Part shown: one piece after another, positions 25,767-34,651 of the stretch
Numbering within the stretch: position 1 is the first letter of the stretch
How the letters are laid out: each line of letters opens with the position of its first letter
Source: Rhizobium sp. 007
GTDB lineage: Bacteria; Pseudomonadota; Alphaproteobacteria; Rhizobiales; Rhizobiaceae
Assembly (NCBI RefSeq): GCF_015353075.1
Contig: NZ_CP064187.1
Span: 124,001-188,000 of the forward strand
Length of the DNA: 64,000 nt
Direction of reading: 5' to 3'
Notes under the pieces: model-generated
Databases searched by the model: none
What the model was told of the DNA's origin: nothing
What the model saw: only the letters and a program-made list of their open reading frames with translations
Made by a program: the position numbers and the translations under genes

Positions 25767-26156
25767 CGTTGCCTTGCATGAACATGCAATAGTGTCGGCA
25801 GTCTACACCCATCGAAGCGCCGCAACTACCACACCGCCAAAACGGCATGTCTGCTTGTGGAGCCATGAGCGGACGATTGAAGATTTCCGATCAGCGGCTG
25901 GAATCGACCCAAATCGGAAGTCCCTCGGTCGAATTTTTAGACTCAAGACCCGTATTCCACGCTTCGTCAGAATCGGCTGCTCGCTTAGGCAAACTTGCAC
26001 TGCTAGCCCTCGTATCATCGTGATCGGCCTGACTTTCGACACGACCCTTCACTGCGAAAGAGACCGGTCTGGAACGCTTCTTGACGCCGATGCCGTATAA
26101 GCTACAACTTGTCCATGCGCCGTGACCACCTCTCCTCCTGAAGCGGGATAATCGTC
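25767..26156. other. Intergenic region with small inverted repeat
   Basis: 390 bp between the divergent cyclase and amidohydrolase genes. It should hold both promoters. A 7-bp imperfect inverted repeat occurs around 25846-25876 (GTCTGCT ... AGCGGAC), resembling small palindromes scattered in rhizobial intergenic DNA. No gene seen. Confidence 0.35.
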
Positions 26157-27590
26157 ATGTGTCACAAATCCTTTGGATCGCATGACCTGGCAAAAGGCAA
26201 GGTTGTGGCGCATGCCGTGTCCTGCGCCGCAGCGTTGTTCTTTCTTGCGCGCCCAGTTTTCACGATGCTTCGCTCTGGCAGAGAAATGTTCGCAGCGGCT
26301 CTCCTGCTCGGACTTTGCGCCACCGCGAGCGCCGATGACGTGCTTTTCGAAAACGTCCGCATCTTCGACGGAAAAGGTGCTGCTCTTTCGGCTCCGTCGA
26401 ATGTGCTGGTCCAGGGCAATGTGATCGCGGAGATTTCGACAAGCTCCATCGAAGCCGAAGGCGCTGAGCGCATTGCCGGCAACGGGCGAACGCTGATGCC
26501 CGGCCTGATCGATGCGCACTGGCATGCGATGTTGGCTGCGTCCACCCCGGCAGAGGCAATGGGCGACGTCAGCTTCGCCAGTATCCTGGCCGGCGATGAG
26601 GCGACGGATACGCTGATGCGCGGCTTCACCACCGTCCGCGACGTGGGCGGGCCGGCGTTCGGCCTCAAGCGCGCGATAGACCGGGGCATCATCCCCGGTC
26701 CGCGCATCTATCCGTCCGGTGCCATGATCACAGTGACTAGCGGGCATGGCGATTTCCGCCAGATCACCGACCTGCCACGGAGGACCGGCGGCCTTCTCAC
26801 CCCCATGGAGACGATCGGGGGCGCAATGGTCGTGGACAGCCCCGACGAGGTGCGTTTGCGCGTCCGCGAGCAGTTCATGCAGGGGGCCGTTCTGATCAAG
26901 CTGACGGCGGGCGGCGGGGTGTCTTCACCCTTCAGCCCGCTCGACGTCACCACCTTCACCGAGCCAGAATTGCGGGCGGCCGTTGAAATTGCCGAGAACT
27001 GGGGCACCTACGTCGCCGCGCACGCTTTCACCCCGGATGCGATCCGGAAGGCTATCGCGGCTGGTGTGAAGTGCATCGAACACGGCTTCCTCATGGATGA
27101 GGCCACCGCCAGGCTGATCGCCGAAAAGGGAATTTGGCTGAGTTTGCAGCCGCTACCCGAATTGATGAGGACAGGCCTCCGCGAGGGTTCGGTCGAGCGC
27201 GCCAAGGCCGATGAGGTGTGGCCGGGCATCGGCAGGACATACGAACTGGCAAAGAAGTACAAAATCAAGACGGCGTGGGGAACGGATGTCCTGTTCTCCC
27301 GTGCGCTGGCGAAGCAGCAGGGAGCAATTCTGGCCTCGCTCGTGCGTTGGTACACGCCTGCCGAAGCGCTCGTCATGGCGACCGGGACCAATGCCGAACT
27401 GCTGGCGCTGTCGGGCGAGCGCAACCCCTATCCGGGAAAGCTCGGCGTGATCGAGGAAGGCGCGCTCGCGGACCTCCTGCTCGTAGAAGGCAATCCGCTG
27501 GAGAACATCGACCTGGTGGCCGATCCTGCCAACAGCTTCAAAATCATCATGAAGGACGGCCTGATCTACAAAAACACGCTGACCCAGTGA
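26157..27590 (+). CDS. Exported metal-dependent amidohydrolase (imidazolonepropionase-like)
   Basis: Up to 477 residues. The amidohydrolase barrel is clear: metal motif LIDAHWHAM, metal-lysine region VLIKLTAGGGVSSPFSP, AAHAFTPDAIRKAIAAGVKCIEHG, AWGTDVLFS, and the C-terminal composite domain GKLGVIEEGALADLLLVEGNPLENI. Relatives cleave Xaa-Pro dipeptides or organophosphate-like compounds. Starts at 26157, 26265 and 26286 are possible; MLRSGREMFAAALLLGLCATASA from 26265 gives the best signal peptide, implying periplasmic location. It lies in the tRNA island, divergent from the cyclase. Confidence 0.85.
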   Translation: MCHKSFGSHDLAKGKVVAHAVSCAAALFFLARPVFTMLRSGREMFAAALLLGLCATASADDVLFENVRIFDGKGAALSAPSNVLVQGNVIAEISTSSIEAEGAERIAGNGRTLMPGLIDAHWHAMLAASTPAEAMGDVSFASILAGDEATDTLMRGFTTVRDVGGPAFGLKRAIDRGIIPGPRIYPSGAMITVTSGHGDFRQITDLPRRTGGLLTPMETIGGAMVVDSPDEVRLRVREQFMQGAVLIKLTAGGGVSSPFSPLDVTTFTEPELRAAVEIAENWGTYVAAHAFTPDAIRKAIAAGVKCIEHGFLMDEATARLIAEKGIWLSLQPLPELMRTGLREGSVERAKADEVWPGIGRTYELAKKYKIKTAWGTDVLFSRALAKQQGAILASLVRWYTPAEALVMATGTNAELLALSGERNPYPGKLGVIEEGALADLLLVEGNPLENIDLVADPANSFKIIMKDGLIYKNTLTQ

Positions 27591-27991
27591 GGAACGACTG
27601 AGCCGCCTGTCCTGCTGGACTCCGCCGATGGCCTGCTGGCCGTAGAGCGCTGGCATACCACAGGCGAGCGACAAGGAATGGCCGCTTTCCCCCAATGTAG
27701 GCGCTCGGCTGACCGACAGGAGCGGGCCAAAAGCTGCCTGGACCACGGCCACCACGGCCCGTAGCGCCACTTCTGGCCCTTGTCAATGAACGCCTGAAGA
27801 TCGCGTCAACGGCTTACCTTCTGTCACATTTCGAATACACGACCTAGGCCATACTGGGACAAAGGCCCCGATGGCCTGGTTGCCCCGAAACCTTAACTTG
27901 CCACCAGATCTCCACGATCATGTCTATACCACGGAGGACGCAACTATCCGTGCCTTGCTGAAATCCTATTCGACAGAGGAAAGCTAAGCCG
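27591..27991. other. Intergenic region within island
   Basis: About 400 bp between the amidohydrolase and the small secreted-protein gene. The first half is GC-rich and open in several frames, without motifs. No gene, RNA or clear terminator identified. Confidence 0.35.
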
Positions 27992-28315
27992 ATGAAAAGG
28001 ACCAGTCTTACACTCTTTGCGCTCATGTTCGCGGTCGAGCCTTCATTCGCAATCGAGCGGTTGAATGCCGGTTCAACGACCTGCGCTGCCGTTCAGCAGA
28101 TTATCGCCCGCGATGGAGCGGCCATCTTGCGTTATCCATCTGAGAGAGTACCTGGTATGACGCTTTACAAACGGTATGTTCGCAATAAGGCCCAGTGTGA
28201 CAGCGATGATGAAGCCGCGCGGACCTCAGTCAAGACCGCTGACGAGCCACGATGCCGGCTGGCGCGTTGCCGATCGTCTTCACACAATCAATCGACGACG
28301 TCAGGTTCCCGATGA
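27992..28315 (+). CDS. Small secreted cysteine-containing protein of unknown function
   Basis: A 107-residue protein with a signal peptide (MKRTSLTLFALMFAVEPSFA) and a conserved-looking core: CAAVQQIIARDGAAILRYPS, PGMTLYKRYV, then paired cysteines (ADEPRCRLARC). An AGAGGAAAG ribosome-binding site lies upstream. It resembles small exported proteins of unknown role common in rhizobia. The last 15 residues, rich in Ser and Thr, may have been altered by a frameshift. Located in the island. Confidence 0.65.
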   Translation: MKRTSLTLFALMFAVEPSFAIERLNAGSTTCAAVQQIIARDGAAILRYPSERVPGMTLYKRYVRNKAQCDSDDEAARTSVKTADEPRCRLARCRSSSHNQSTTSGSR

Positions 28316-28449
28316 CGGGTGTTGCCTTCTTTGAACGGATTTGGCGATCACCGACCGGAGTAAATAGACCTTGCGCACCGGCGAGAAGTCACCTGCTGTA
28401 CGTCATGTTTGGCACTCGCCGATGCACTCGGCTTTGAAATCGTGATGCT

Positions 28450-28623
28450 TTGAAAGACATAATCGAGCGAGTATGCGTCACGCATATTCTTCGCAACATC
28501 CTTCATATGTGGCCAAAAGCGGACATGGGATTCTCTCGCAAAGCCAGCATGGCCGCTGCCATGGCTAAACTTGATGATGCAAAGGCTTACCTTGTCGCAA
28601 ACGGTCTGACGCGCGGCAAATGA
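28450..28623 (+). CDS. Possible small protein or gene remnant
   Basis: An open frame of up to 57 codons starting at TTG 28450 (ATG alternative at 28507) and ending at 28623. The C-terminal part (MGFSRKASMAAAMAKLDDAKAYLVANGLTRGK) looks protein-like, but no ribosome-binding site is visible. It lies just inside the right end of the island and may be a remnant. Confidence 0.25.
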   Translation: MKDIIERVCVTHILRNILHMWPKADMGFSRKASMAAAMAKLDDAKAYLVANGLTRGK

Positions 28624-28713
28624 GCACATCTGCTACCCGAACGGCATTTATCAAACTCCCGGCAAATAGCCGTGTCTAATCTGGCCTAAGGAACTGATTT
28701 ACTTCAAGAAAAG

Positions 28714-28789
28714 TGGTGCCGCTTACGTGACTCGAACACGTGACCCCATCATTACGAATGATGTGCTCTACCGACTGAGCTAAAGCGGC
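28714..28789 (-). tRNA. tRNA-Thr (anticodon CGT)
   Basis: A 76-nt cloverleaf with encoded CCA. The acceptor stem is GCCGCTT/AAGCGGC with discriminator A. The anticodon CGT (28754-28756) lies in loop ATTCGTAA and reads ACG codons. The T-arm contains GTTCGAGTC. The 3' half is duplicated at 22267-22312, identifying this gene as the integration site of the island on its 3' side; the tRNA itself is intact. Confidence 0.95.
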
Positions 28790-28876
28790 AACTTGGCGGC
28801 CAACTGTGCGGCCGCGATTTGCATGGCGCTGATACAGGCATTGTTTGAAGATTTCAAGCGCCCTGTCGTGCCTTTG

Positions 28877-28904
28877 AAAAAAAAGACGCTCCGCTGTGGA
28901 ACGT
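28877..28904 (-). terminator. Rho-independent terminator of the nitronate monooxygenase gene
   Basis: On the minus strand a 7-bp stem (ACGTTCC / GGAGCGT, one G-T pair, loop ACAGC) is followed by C and a run of eight T. It lies 9 bp past the stop codon at 28913. Confidence 0.75.
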
Positions 28905-28912
28905 GGCGCGGC

Positions 28913-29884
28913 TCAGAGCGCGAGGCGTGTGCGCGCTGCCCGGTATTCGCTTTCCAGCCTGTCAACGAGCTTGGCGACCGGCTCAACCGCCTTGATCGCG
29001 CTGATGCCCTGGCCGCTGCCCCAGATGTCTTTCCAGGCCTTCGCGCCGCCGACTGCCTGCTCGAAATCCATCTTCGATGGGTCCGCTACCGGGAGGTTGT
29101 CCGGGTCGAGGCCAACGGCCTGGATCGATGGTTTCAGGTAATTGCCATGCACGCCGGTGAAATAATTGGAATAGACGATGTCGTTTGCAGCGCCCGCGAC
29201 GATCGCCTGCTTGTAGGCGTCGGCGGCGCGCGCTTCCTCGGTCGCGATGAACGGCGTTCCGATATAGGCCATGTCTGCACCCATCGCCTGTGCTGCAAGG
29301 ATCGCGCCGCCGGTGGCGATTGCGCCTGCCAAAAGCAGCGGCCCGTCGAACCATTCACGGATTTCCTGTACCAGAGCGAAGGGTGACAGCGTGCCGGCAT
29401 GCCCACCGGCGCCCGCCGCTACCGCAATCAGGCCATCGGCACCCTTCCTAATCGCCGAATTGGCATGGCGGTTGTTGATGACGTCGTGGAGCACGATGCC
29501 GCCATAGGAGTGTACGGCCGCATTCACCTCGGGCACGGCACCGAGCGAAGAGATCACGATCGGCACCTTGTATTTGACGCAGAGGCGCAGGTCGTGCTCC
29601 AGCCGCTTGTTCGACATGTGGACGATCTGGTTGACGGCAAAGGGTGCTGCCGGCCTGTCCGGATTGGCGGCGTTGTGGGCCGCGATGCCTTCGGTGATCA
29701 TTGCCAGCCATTCGTCGAGCTGGCTTTCCGGCCGGGCGTTCAGTGCCGGAAAAGCGCCGATTACGCCCGCCTTGCATTGCGCCAGCGTCAGGGCCGGATG
29801 GGAGATGATAAAGAGCGGTGAAGCAAGGACCGGCAGTCTCAGGTTTTCCGTAAGGATTTTGGGAAGGGACATCGCGTTCACCAT
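28913..29884 (-). CDS. Nitronate monooxygenase (2-nitropropane dioxygenase family)
   Basis: A 323-residue FMN-binding TIM barrel: PVLASPLFIISHPALTLAQCKAGVIGAFPALNAR at the N-terminus, the phosphate/FMN region DGLIAVAAGAGGHAG, and LLLAGAIATGGAILAAQAMGADMAYIGTPFIATEEA. It oxidises alkyl nitronates to carbonyls and nitrite. It is a single gene with its own terminator, directly next to the tRNA-Thr gene on the chromosomal side of the island. Confidence 0.88.
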   Translation of the reverse strand: MVNAMSLPKILTENLRLPVLASPLFIISHPALTLAQCKAGVIGAFPALNARPESQLDEWLAMITEGIAAHNAANPDRPAAPFAVNQIVHMSNKRLEHDLRLCVKYKVPIVISSLGAVPEVNAAVHSYGGIVLHDVINNRHANSAIRKGADGLIAVAAGAGGHAGTLSPFALVQEIREWFDGPLLLAGAIATGGAILAAQAMGADMAYIGTPFIATEEARAADAYKQAIVAGAANDIVYSNYFTGVHGNYLKPSIQAVGLDPDNLPVADPSKMDFEQAVGGAKAWKDIWGSGQGISAIKAVEPVAKLVDRLESEYRAARTRLAL

Positions 29885-30152
29885 TCAATTGACGTTTACG
29901 AAAACGTCAATCTGATAGCAGACTTGATGAGCGAGGAAAAGAGCATGCTTGAGTGCCAAGCTGTCGATTCCGCAGAGATTTAGTTGGCGAGATAAATGGG
30001 CAAGGGCGGGGGAAGGGGCATATTTATTGCTCGCGATGCGAAATGCTGCCAGCCGCAAGACTTGCGGTTTTCAACCATTGACGCTACCGAGTTTTGTTAG
30101 GCATTTGTAAAGATTTCAGCGTGATGCCTGATGCCAGCATGAAGGATCGGAT

Positions 30153-31337
30153 GTGAGCGGATTAGAAACGGCAATCAGAACGGCGCTTAACAACTCCGAT
30201 CGCGATAATCCGGAAGTCCGTGCAAGGATTTATCAATCGGCCCGCCAGGCGCTGGAGGCCGGCCTTCGCAAGCAGGATATCACCGACCGGGAAGCGATTG
30301 CGCATCATCGTCATCGGCTCGAAACGACCATTCACATGATCGAGGCCGAAGAACGCGAGCGCCTGCATCCGCGCCAGGGTCCACCGGAAGTGCCTGTTCC
30401 GCCCGTCGCCGAAATCCCGCCGCCGGTCAGGCACGACGAGCGCTTCGAACATGACGCGCCTCAGGTCGGCGGTGAAACACGAGGCTATTCGGCAAGGCCT
30501 GCCTACGACGAGTCGAGGCTTGATGACGTCCATGCCGCTGCGTCCGATCATCTCGGCGCTGCGCCTCAGACCGGCGAAGGCCTAGCGCTCGAAAGCCGCC
30601 CTTCCGCCCATTTGGATTTCCGCCCGGAGGGGGCTGCAAAGCGCCGCAAGCCGCGAAAATTCTTCTCGCGGCTGCTTGTCTGGTGCGTGCTGATCGCCTT
30701 CATCGGCATGGGCGCCTGGTGGGCTTATAAATCCGGCCTCTTCCTGACGGCGGCCGAGCGCGACACCAGCGTCGCCAATCCGCCTGCCAGTACCGAGCCG
30801 GAAGACTTCGACGGTGCGGACGAAGGTGCTGCGAACACGGCGCCGCATGTCGATCAGCCGGTCACGATCGACCCGCAGAACAGCTTTTCTGCGGAATGGA
30901 TCGAGATATTCAAGCCTTCGGACGCTGCCAAGATCGAAAGCGGCCCGCGGGCACGGACGGAAAACATCGCCGAAAACGATGGTCCGGCCGTTCGTTTGAT
31001 CTCGGAAAGCAACGGCGCCGATGGCAATATCGGCATCAGCGTTCCGAAAGACGTACTTCGAGAGCTCGCCGGCAAATCCTCGACGATCGCGATCACGTTG
31101 CAATCGACGAGCGACGAGCCGACGCAGGTGATGGTCGAATGCAATTTCCAGACGCTCGGCAATTGCGCCCGACATCGGTTCAGCGTCACCCGCGAAAAGT
31201 CCGACGCTCTGCTTCAGGTTACCTTCGACCGGTCGTTGGCGCCGAGTGGCGATGGCAGGCTGATGATCAACAGCGATGTCGACGGCAAGGCGCGAGGCAT
31301 CAACCTCTACGCCGTGCGCATCCTGCCGGGGCAGTGA
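30153..31337 (+). CDS. Conserved single-span membrane protein of unknown function
   Basis: A 394-residue protein with a GTG start preceded by AAGGAT. Residues 1-70 are helical and charged (AIRTALNNSDRDNPEVRARIYQSARQALE). A Pro/Glu-rich linker follows, then one transmembrane segment near 175-190 (LLVWCVLIAFIGMGAWWAY) after a basic RRKPRKFFSR patch. A C-terminal periplasmic domain of about 190 residues appears beta-rich. The tail is followed immediately by the convergent polyphosphate kinase gene. I do not recognise the family. Confidence 0.7.
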   Translation: MSGLETAIRTALNNSDRDNPEVRARIYQSARQALEAGLRKQDITDREAIAHHRHRLETTIHMIEAEERERLHPRQGPPEVPVPPVAEIPPPVRHDERFEHDAPQVGGETRGYSARPAYDESRLDDVHAAASDHLGAAPQTGEGLALESRPSAHLDFRPEGAAKRRKPRKFFSRLLVWCVLIAFIGMGAWWAYKSGLFLTAAERDTSVANPPASTEPEDFDGADEGAANTAPHVDQPVTIDPQNSFSAEWIEIFKPSDAAKIESGPRARTENIAENDGPAVRLISESNGADGNIGISVPKDVLRELAGKSSTIAITLQSTSDEPTQVMVECNFQTLGNCARHRFSVTREKSDALLQVTFDRSLAPSGDGRLMINSDVDGKARGINLYAVRILPGQ

Positions 31338-31340
31338 CCC

Positions 31341-32222
31341 TTATTTGAGAAAGCCGGACCCCGCGCCAATGATCTTGTCGTCGAGATCGCCAATCGCCTT
31401 GTCGTCCTTTCCGTCGTAATCCATTTTCTTCAGCATGTGACGGATGAGGTTGAGCCGCGCGCGGCGTTTGTCGTTAGCGCGGATGACCGTCCAGGGCGCA
31501 AATTCCGTATGCGTCGCCTCGAGCATCCGCTCGCGTTTGTCGCTGTAGTCGCCCCATTTGGTGAGCGCCGCGATATCCATCGATGAAAGCTTCCATACCT
31601 TCAGCGGATCGTGCCTGCGGTCGTGGAAGCGCTTGAGTTGCATCTCGCGGCCGATATCCAGATAGAACTTGAAGAAGTGAATGCCTTCGTGGGCAATGAT
31701 CTTTTCCAGCTGCGGCGCTTGCTTGAGAAAATCCTCATATTGCTTGGGCGTGCAAAACCCCATGACCGGTTCGACACCTGCGCGGTTGTACCAGGAGCGG
31801 TCAAAGAGAACGAACTCGCCGGCCGTCGGAAACTGGGCGATGTAGCGCTGGAAATACCATTGGCCGAGTTCGCGGTCATTCGGCTTGGCGAGTGCGACGA
31901 CGCGGGCAAGGCGCGGGTTCATGTGGGCGGAGGAGGCCGAGATGGCGCCGCCCTTGCCGGCCGCGTCGCGGCCTTCAAAGAGCGCCATCACCCGTATGCC
32001 GGTCGCCTGCAGCCAGAACTGCACTTTGACCAGTTCGATCTGCAGCTTTTCCAGCTCTTCGAGATACTCTTCCTCTTTCAGCTTTTTCTTGTAAGGGAAA
32101 TCCCCCGATTCCAGCGCCTCTTCATCGATCCAGTCCGGAAGCACCGGATCGTCGACATCGAAGACGCGCTTCTTGCCCCTGATGTCCAGTTCAACCGCGC
32201 GGCTTTCGACAGCTTCGGCCAT
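31341..32222 (-). CDS. ppk2: Polyphosphate kinase 2
   Basis: A 293-residue PPK2: Walker A-like [11 protein letters not shown], Walker B-like [17 protein letters not shown], and the lid/basic region [32 protein letters not shown]2 enzymes transfer phosphate between polyphosphate and nucleoside diphosphates in the cytoplasm. It diverges from the PhoR-like kinase gene, a neighbourhood that fits a role in phosphate metabolism. Confidence 0.9.
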   Translation of the reverse strand: MAEAVESRAVELDIRGKKRVFDVDDPVLPDWIDEEALESGDFPYKKKLKEEEYLEELEKLQIELVKVQFWLQATGIRVMALFEGRDAAGKGGAISASSAHMNPRLARVVALAKPNDRELGQWYFQRYIAQFPTAGEFVLFDRSWYNRAGVEPVMGFCTPKQYEDFLKQAPQLEKIIAHEGIHFFKFYLDIGREMQLKRFHDRRHDPLKVWKLSSMDIAALTKWGDYSDKRERMLEATHTEFAPWTVIRANDKRRARLNLIRHMLKKMDYDGKDDKAIGDLDDKIIGAGSGFLK

Positions 32223-32433
32223 ATTTCCTTCTCCGCCTGTGGCTTTCTTCGCAGGCGATCATATTTTTCATTGAAAATCAAATCCGCTGCGGCAGGCAAA
32301 ATTCCTGTGTGTATCGGTTGCCGCTTTTGCGGCAAATGGCAGCGGCGGAAAACTTCTGTCATGAATCACGGCTATCAGGCAGAGTTTGAACATAAGAACG
32401 ACTCGACCGGGCGAGGAACACTTGGAAGACGAA

Positions 32434-33675
32434 ATGCCATGGACAACGGGGCTCATGGCCCGCATACGGCAGCAGCGAACGGTTTTGCTCGCGGCGATCG
32501 TCATTGGCCTCGTTGCGCTTGCGGCCGGCATGAACAAGTGGGCGGTGCTGGCGCTTCTTGTCTTAATGATCGCCATTGTGCTTCTAAACAGCATGCCGGC
32601 CGTGCAGGCAAAGCTTGCGGAACCGCCGGAAGTCGAACCGGAAGCGCCAGCGAGTCTGCTGCCCGCCGTCTCCGCAACGCTGGCTGGCCTCGATATACCC
32701 GTGATGCTCCTCTCAGGCGATGCCTCCGTTCTCTTCCAGAACCGCGCCGCGGAAAAGGCCTTTGGCGAAGTGGTGATCGGGGCGCATATTTCTGCACGCC
32801 TGCGCTCGCCGGGCATTCTGGACATGGTGGGAGAGACGATCGCCACCAACGCTCCCAACCAGATCGAGCATTCCGAGCGCCTGCCGTCGGAGCGCGTCTA
32901 TATTGTTCGCAGCGCGCCGATCGACCTCGGCGGTACCGGGAATGGCGAGCGCTTCTTCTTGCTTTCGTTCCGCGATATCTCCGAGGTGCGGCGTATCGAT
33001 CGCATGCGGTCGGATTTTGTCGCCAATGCCAGCCATGAGCTGCGGACTCCGCTTGCGTCGCTCCGCGGTTTCATCGAGACGATCCAAGGCCCGGCAAAGA
33101 ATGATCCGAAGGCGCAGGAGCGCTTCCTGGGCATCATGTTCGACCAGACCACTCGCATGAGCCGCCTTGTCGACGATCTTCTCTCGCTTTCCCGTCTTGA
33201 GCTCAAGTCGCACATCGCACCGGACGAGAAGGTCGATCTCGTGCCGCTGCTCGGCCATGTCAGGGACGCGCTGGTGCCGCTTGCCACGGAGGTTGGAGTC
33301 GAGATCAATCTGCACCTGCCGGAGGGCAAGGCGGAGGTTCTCGGAGACCGCGACGAACTGGTCCAGGTTTTTGAAAATCTCATGGAGAATGCATGCAAGT
33401 ACGGCCAGGAGGGCAAGGTCGTCGATGTCCACGTCAAGAATGCATCCGGTGAGGCGGTTGAAGTCAGCATCGAAGATAAGGGCCCGGGCATTCCCGCGGA
33501 GCATGTGCCGCGCCTCACGGAGCGGTTTTATCGCGTCAATATCGAGGATAGCCGCTCCAAAAAGGGCACCGGTCTCGGTCTGGCGATCGTCAAGCATATC
33601 CTGACGCGTCACCGCGCACGGCTGATCGTCAAGTCCGAAATCGGTAAGGGAACGGAGTTTACCGTGCGTTTCTGA
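32434..33675 (+). CDS. phoR: PhoR-like phosphate-regulon sensor histidine kinase
   Basis: A 413-residue inner-membrane kinase: two N-terminal hydrophobic segments, a PAS domain (DIPVMLLSGDASVLFQNRAAEKAFG), the phosphoacceptor histidine in NASHELRTPLASLRG, and the ATPase boxes FENLMENACKYG, DKGPGIP and KGTGLGLAIVKHI. The start at 32434 follows GGAAGA; in-frame TTG starts at 32422 and 32386 are possible. PhoR controls PhoB in response to phosphate. No pst or phoB gene follows here, so the call rests on architecture and on the ppk2 neighbour. Confidence 0.8.
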   Translation: MPWTTGLMARIRQQRTVLLAAIVIGLVALAAGMNKWAVLALLVLMIAIVLLNSMPAVQAKLAEPPEVEPEAPASLLPAVSATLAGLDIPVMLLSGDASVLFQNRAAEKAFGEVVIGAHISARLRSPGILDMVGETIATNAPNQIEHSERLPSERVYIVRSAPIDLGGTGNGERFFLLSFRDISEVRRIDRMRSDFVANASHELRTPLASLRGFIETIQGPAKNDPKAQERFLGIMFDQTTRMSRLVDDLLSLSRLELKSHIAPDEKVDLVPLLGHVRDALVPLATEVGVEINLHLPEGKAEVLGDRDELVQVFENLMENACKYGQEGKVVDVHVKNASGEAVEVSIEDKGPGIPAEHVPRLTERFYRVNIEDSRSKKGTGLGLAIVKHILTRHRARLIVKSEIGKGTEFTVRF

Positions 33676-33739
33676 CGACGTAAGCCCTGGAATATTGGTC
33701 GTGGATTTGACGCCGAAGTCTCGATTGCCAGACGCAAAA

Positions 33740-33763
33740 AAACGGGCCCGCGAGGACCCGTTT
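33740..33763. terminator. Bidirectional terminator between phoR and gcrA
   Basis: An inverted repeat AAACGGGCCC-GCGA-GGACCCGTTT (one mismatch) lies between the convergent phoR and gcrA genes. It is flanked by an A-run on the left and a T-rich stretch on the right, so it can terminate both transcripts. Confidence 0.8.
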
Positions 33764-33782
33764 CCGTTTTTACTTACCCGGC

Positions 33783-34316
33783 TCAGCTTGCGCGGGCTGC
33801 GGTCCGGCGGCGTTCGTTGACCGGCTGATAGGCAAGGCGCTGGTGATAGCTGCAATAAGGGGAAGAGTCCGGGCTGTCGCAGCCGCAGAAGTGGAAGTCG
33901 TCCTTCAGCGGGTCGCCGACCGGCCACTTGCAGGTACGCTCCGTGAGTTCCGTCAGACCGAGACGGCGGGAGATCGGCACGACAACGTTTGTGGCCGGAC
34001 GATAGTCCATCTCCTCCATGAGATCGATTTCGACCTCTTCCTTGAGCATCGTCGCGCCCTGCTGGCGCGTGACGGTGCGGGTCGCCATCCGCGATGCATA
34101 ATTCGGTGCGCGGACAGCCGAAGTGTTGCGCTTCGGCGCGCGTGCCGTCGTCGTCGCGCCGCCGGCCTTGGCGCGGCCCGGAAGACTAAGCCTGTGGACC
34201 TTGCCAATGACCGCGTTCCTGCTCACTCCGCCGAGTTGCGCCGCGATCTGGCTCGCGCTCAACCCTTCGGACCAAAGCTTCTTGAGTTTTTCGACACGCT
34301 CGTCTGTCCAGTTCAT
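33783..34316 (-). CDS. gcrA: Cell-cycle regulator GcrA
   Basis: A 177-residue GcrA: the N-terminal DNA-binding part MNWTDERVEKLKKLWSEGLSASQIAAQLG...VSRNAVIGKVHRLSLPGR, a basic linker, and the conserved C-terminal sigma-70-interacting region RTCKWPVGDP...FHFCGCDSPDSSPYCSYHQRLAYQP. GcrA activates cell-cycle promoters carrying CcrM-methylated GANTC sites in alphaproteobacteria. Six GANTC sites lie just upstream of its own start. Confidence 0.96.
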   Translation of the reverse strand: MNWTDERVEKLKKLWSEGLSASQIAAQLGGVSRNAVIGKVHRLSLPGRAKAGGATTTARAPKRNTSAVRAPNYASRMATRTVTRQQGATMLKEEVEIDLMEEMDYRPATNVVVPISRRLGLTELTERTCKWPVGDPLKDDFHFCGCDSPDSSPYCSYHQRLAYQPVNERRRTAARAS

Positions 34317-34349
34317 GCCCTGTCTCCGCCGTTTAGCGTTGTGAAGGCA

Positions 34350-34538
34350 GAATCCCTCACCGTTGCTCCGGACACGTCCGAAGCAGGAAACGCCTGACCA
34401 ATTGTGGTGACTAGTTCCGCCGCATGCAGTCTAGTAATTGAGTTTTAACCTAGTGTGAGGCTGACTCCGTGACAAGAGTCGCGGGAATCCGGATGAATCG
34501 AATTTCAAGTTTTCCCCAACTTGCTTCCCGAGCGAGTC
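34350..34538. promoter_or_regulatory. Cluster of GANTC (CcrM) methylation sites
   Basis: GANTC sites occur at 34350, 34463, 34476, 34485, 34495 and 34534: six in 189 bp, where fewer than one is expected by chance. They lie 34-222 bp upstream of the gcrA start, in the shared region with argD. This matches regulation by adenine methylation and GcrA itself. Confidence 0.65.
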
Positions 34539-34651
34539 ATTTCTGCAACATTAGCTGTTGATAAATAGCTCGCCTGATCGCCTGCCGGCCGCATGCGCCC
34601 AAATCCGCAGTTTTGTTGACATTACGGCGCGAAACGTAAATAGTGGCCCTC

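Noticed and set aside
25803..26042. Minus-strand frame of 79 codons upstream of the cyclase
   Set aside because: It coincides with a small inverted repeat of the kind found in rhizobial intergenic DNA and lacks a start signal.
28348..28629. 93-codon minus-strand frame near the right end of the island
   Set aside because: No ribosome-binding site or recognisable motif; it overlaps a more protein-like plus-strand frame.
30053..30071. CCGCAAG-A-CTTGCGG followed by TTTT, terminator-like on the plus strand
   Set aside because: The central loop is a single base (five after fraying), there is no plus-strand gene upstream, and the T-run is short. Too weak to call.
32356..32378. Possible Pho box (CTGTCAT ... 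CTATCAG) between ppk2 and phoR
   Set aside because: The two half-sites are 16 bp apart rather than 11, so only a single half-site matches the consensus.
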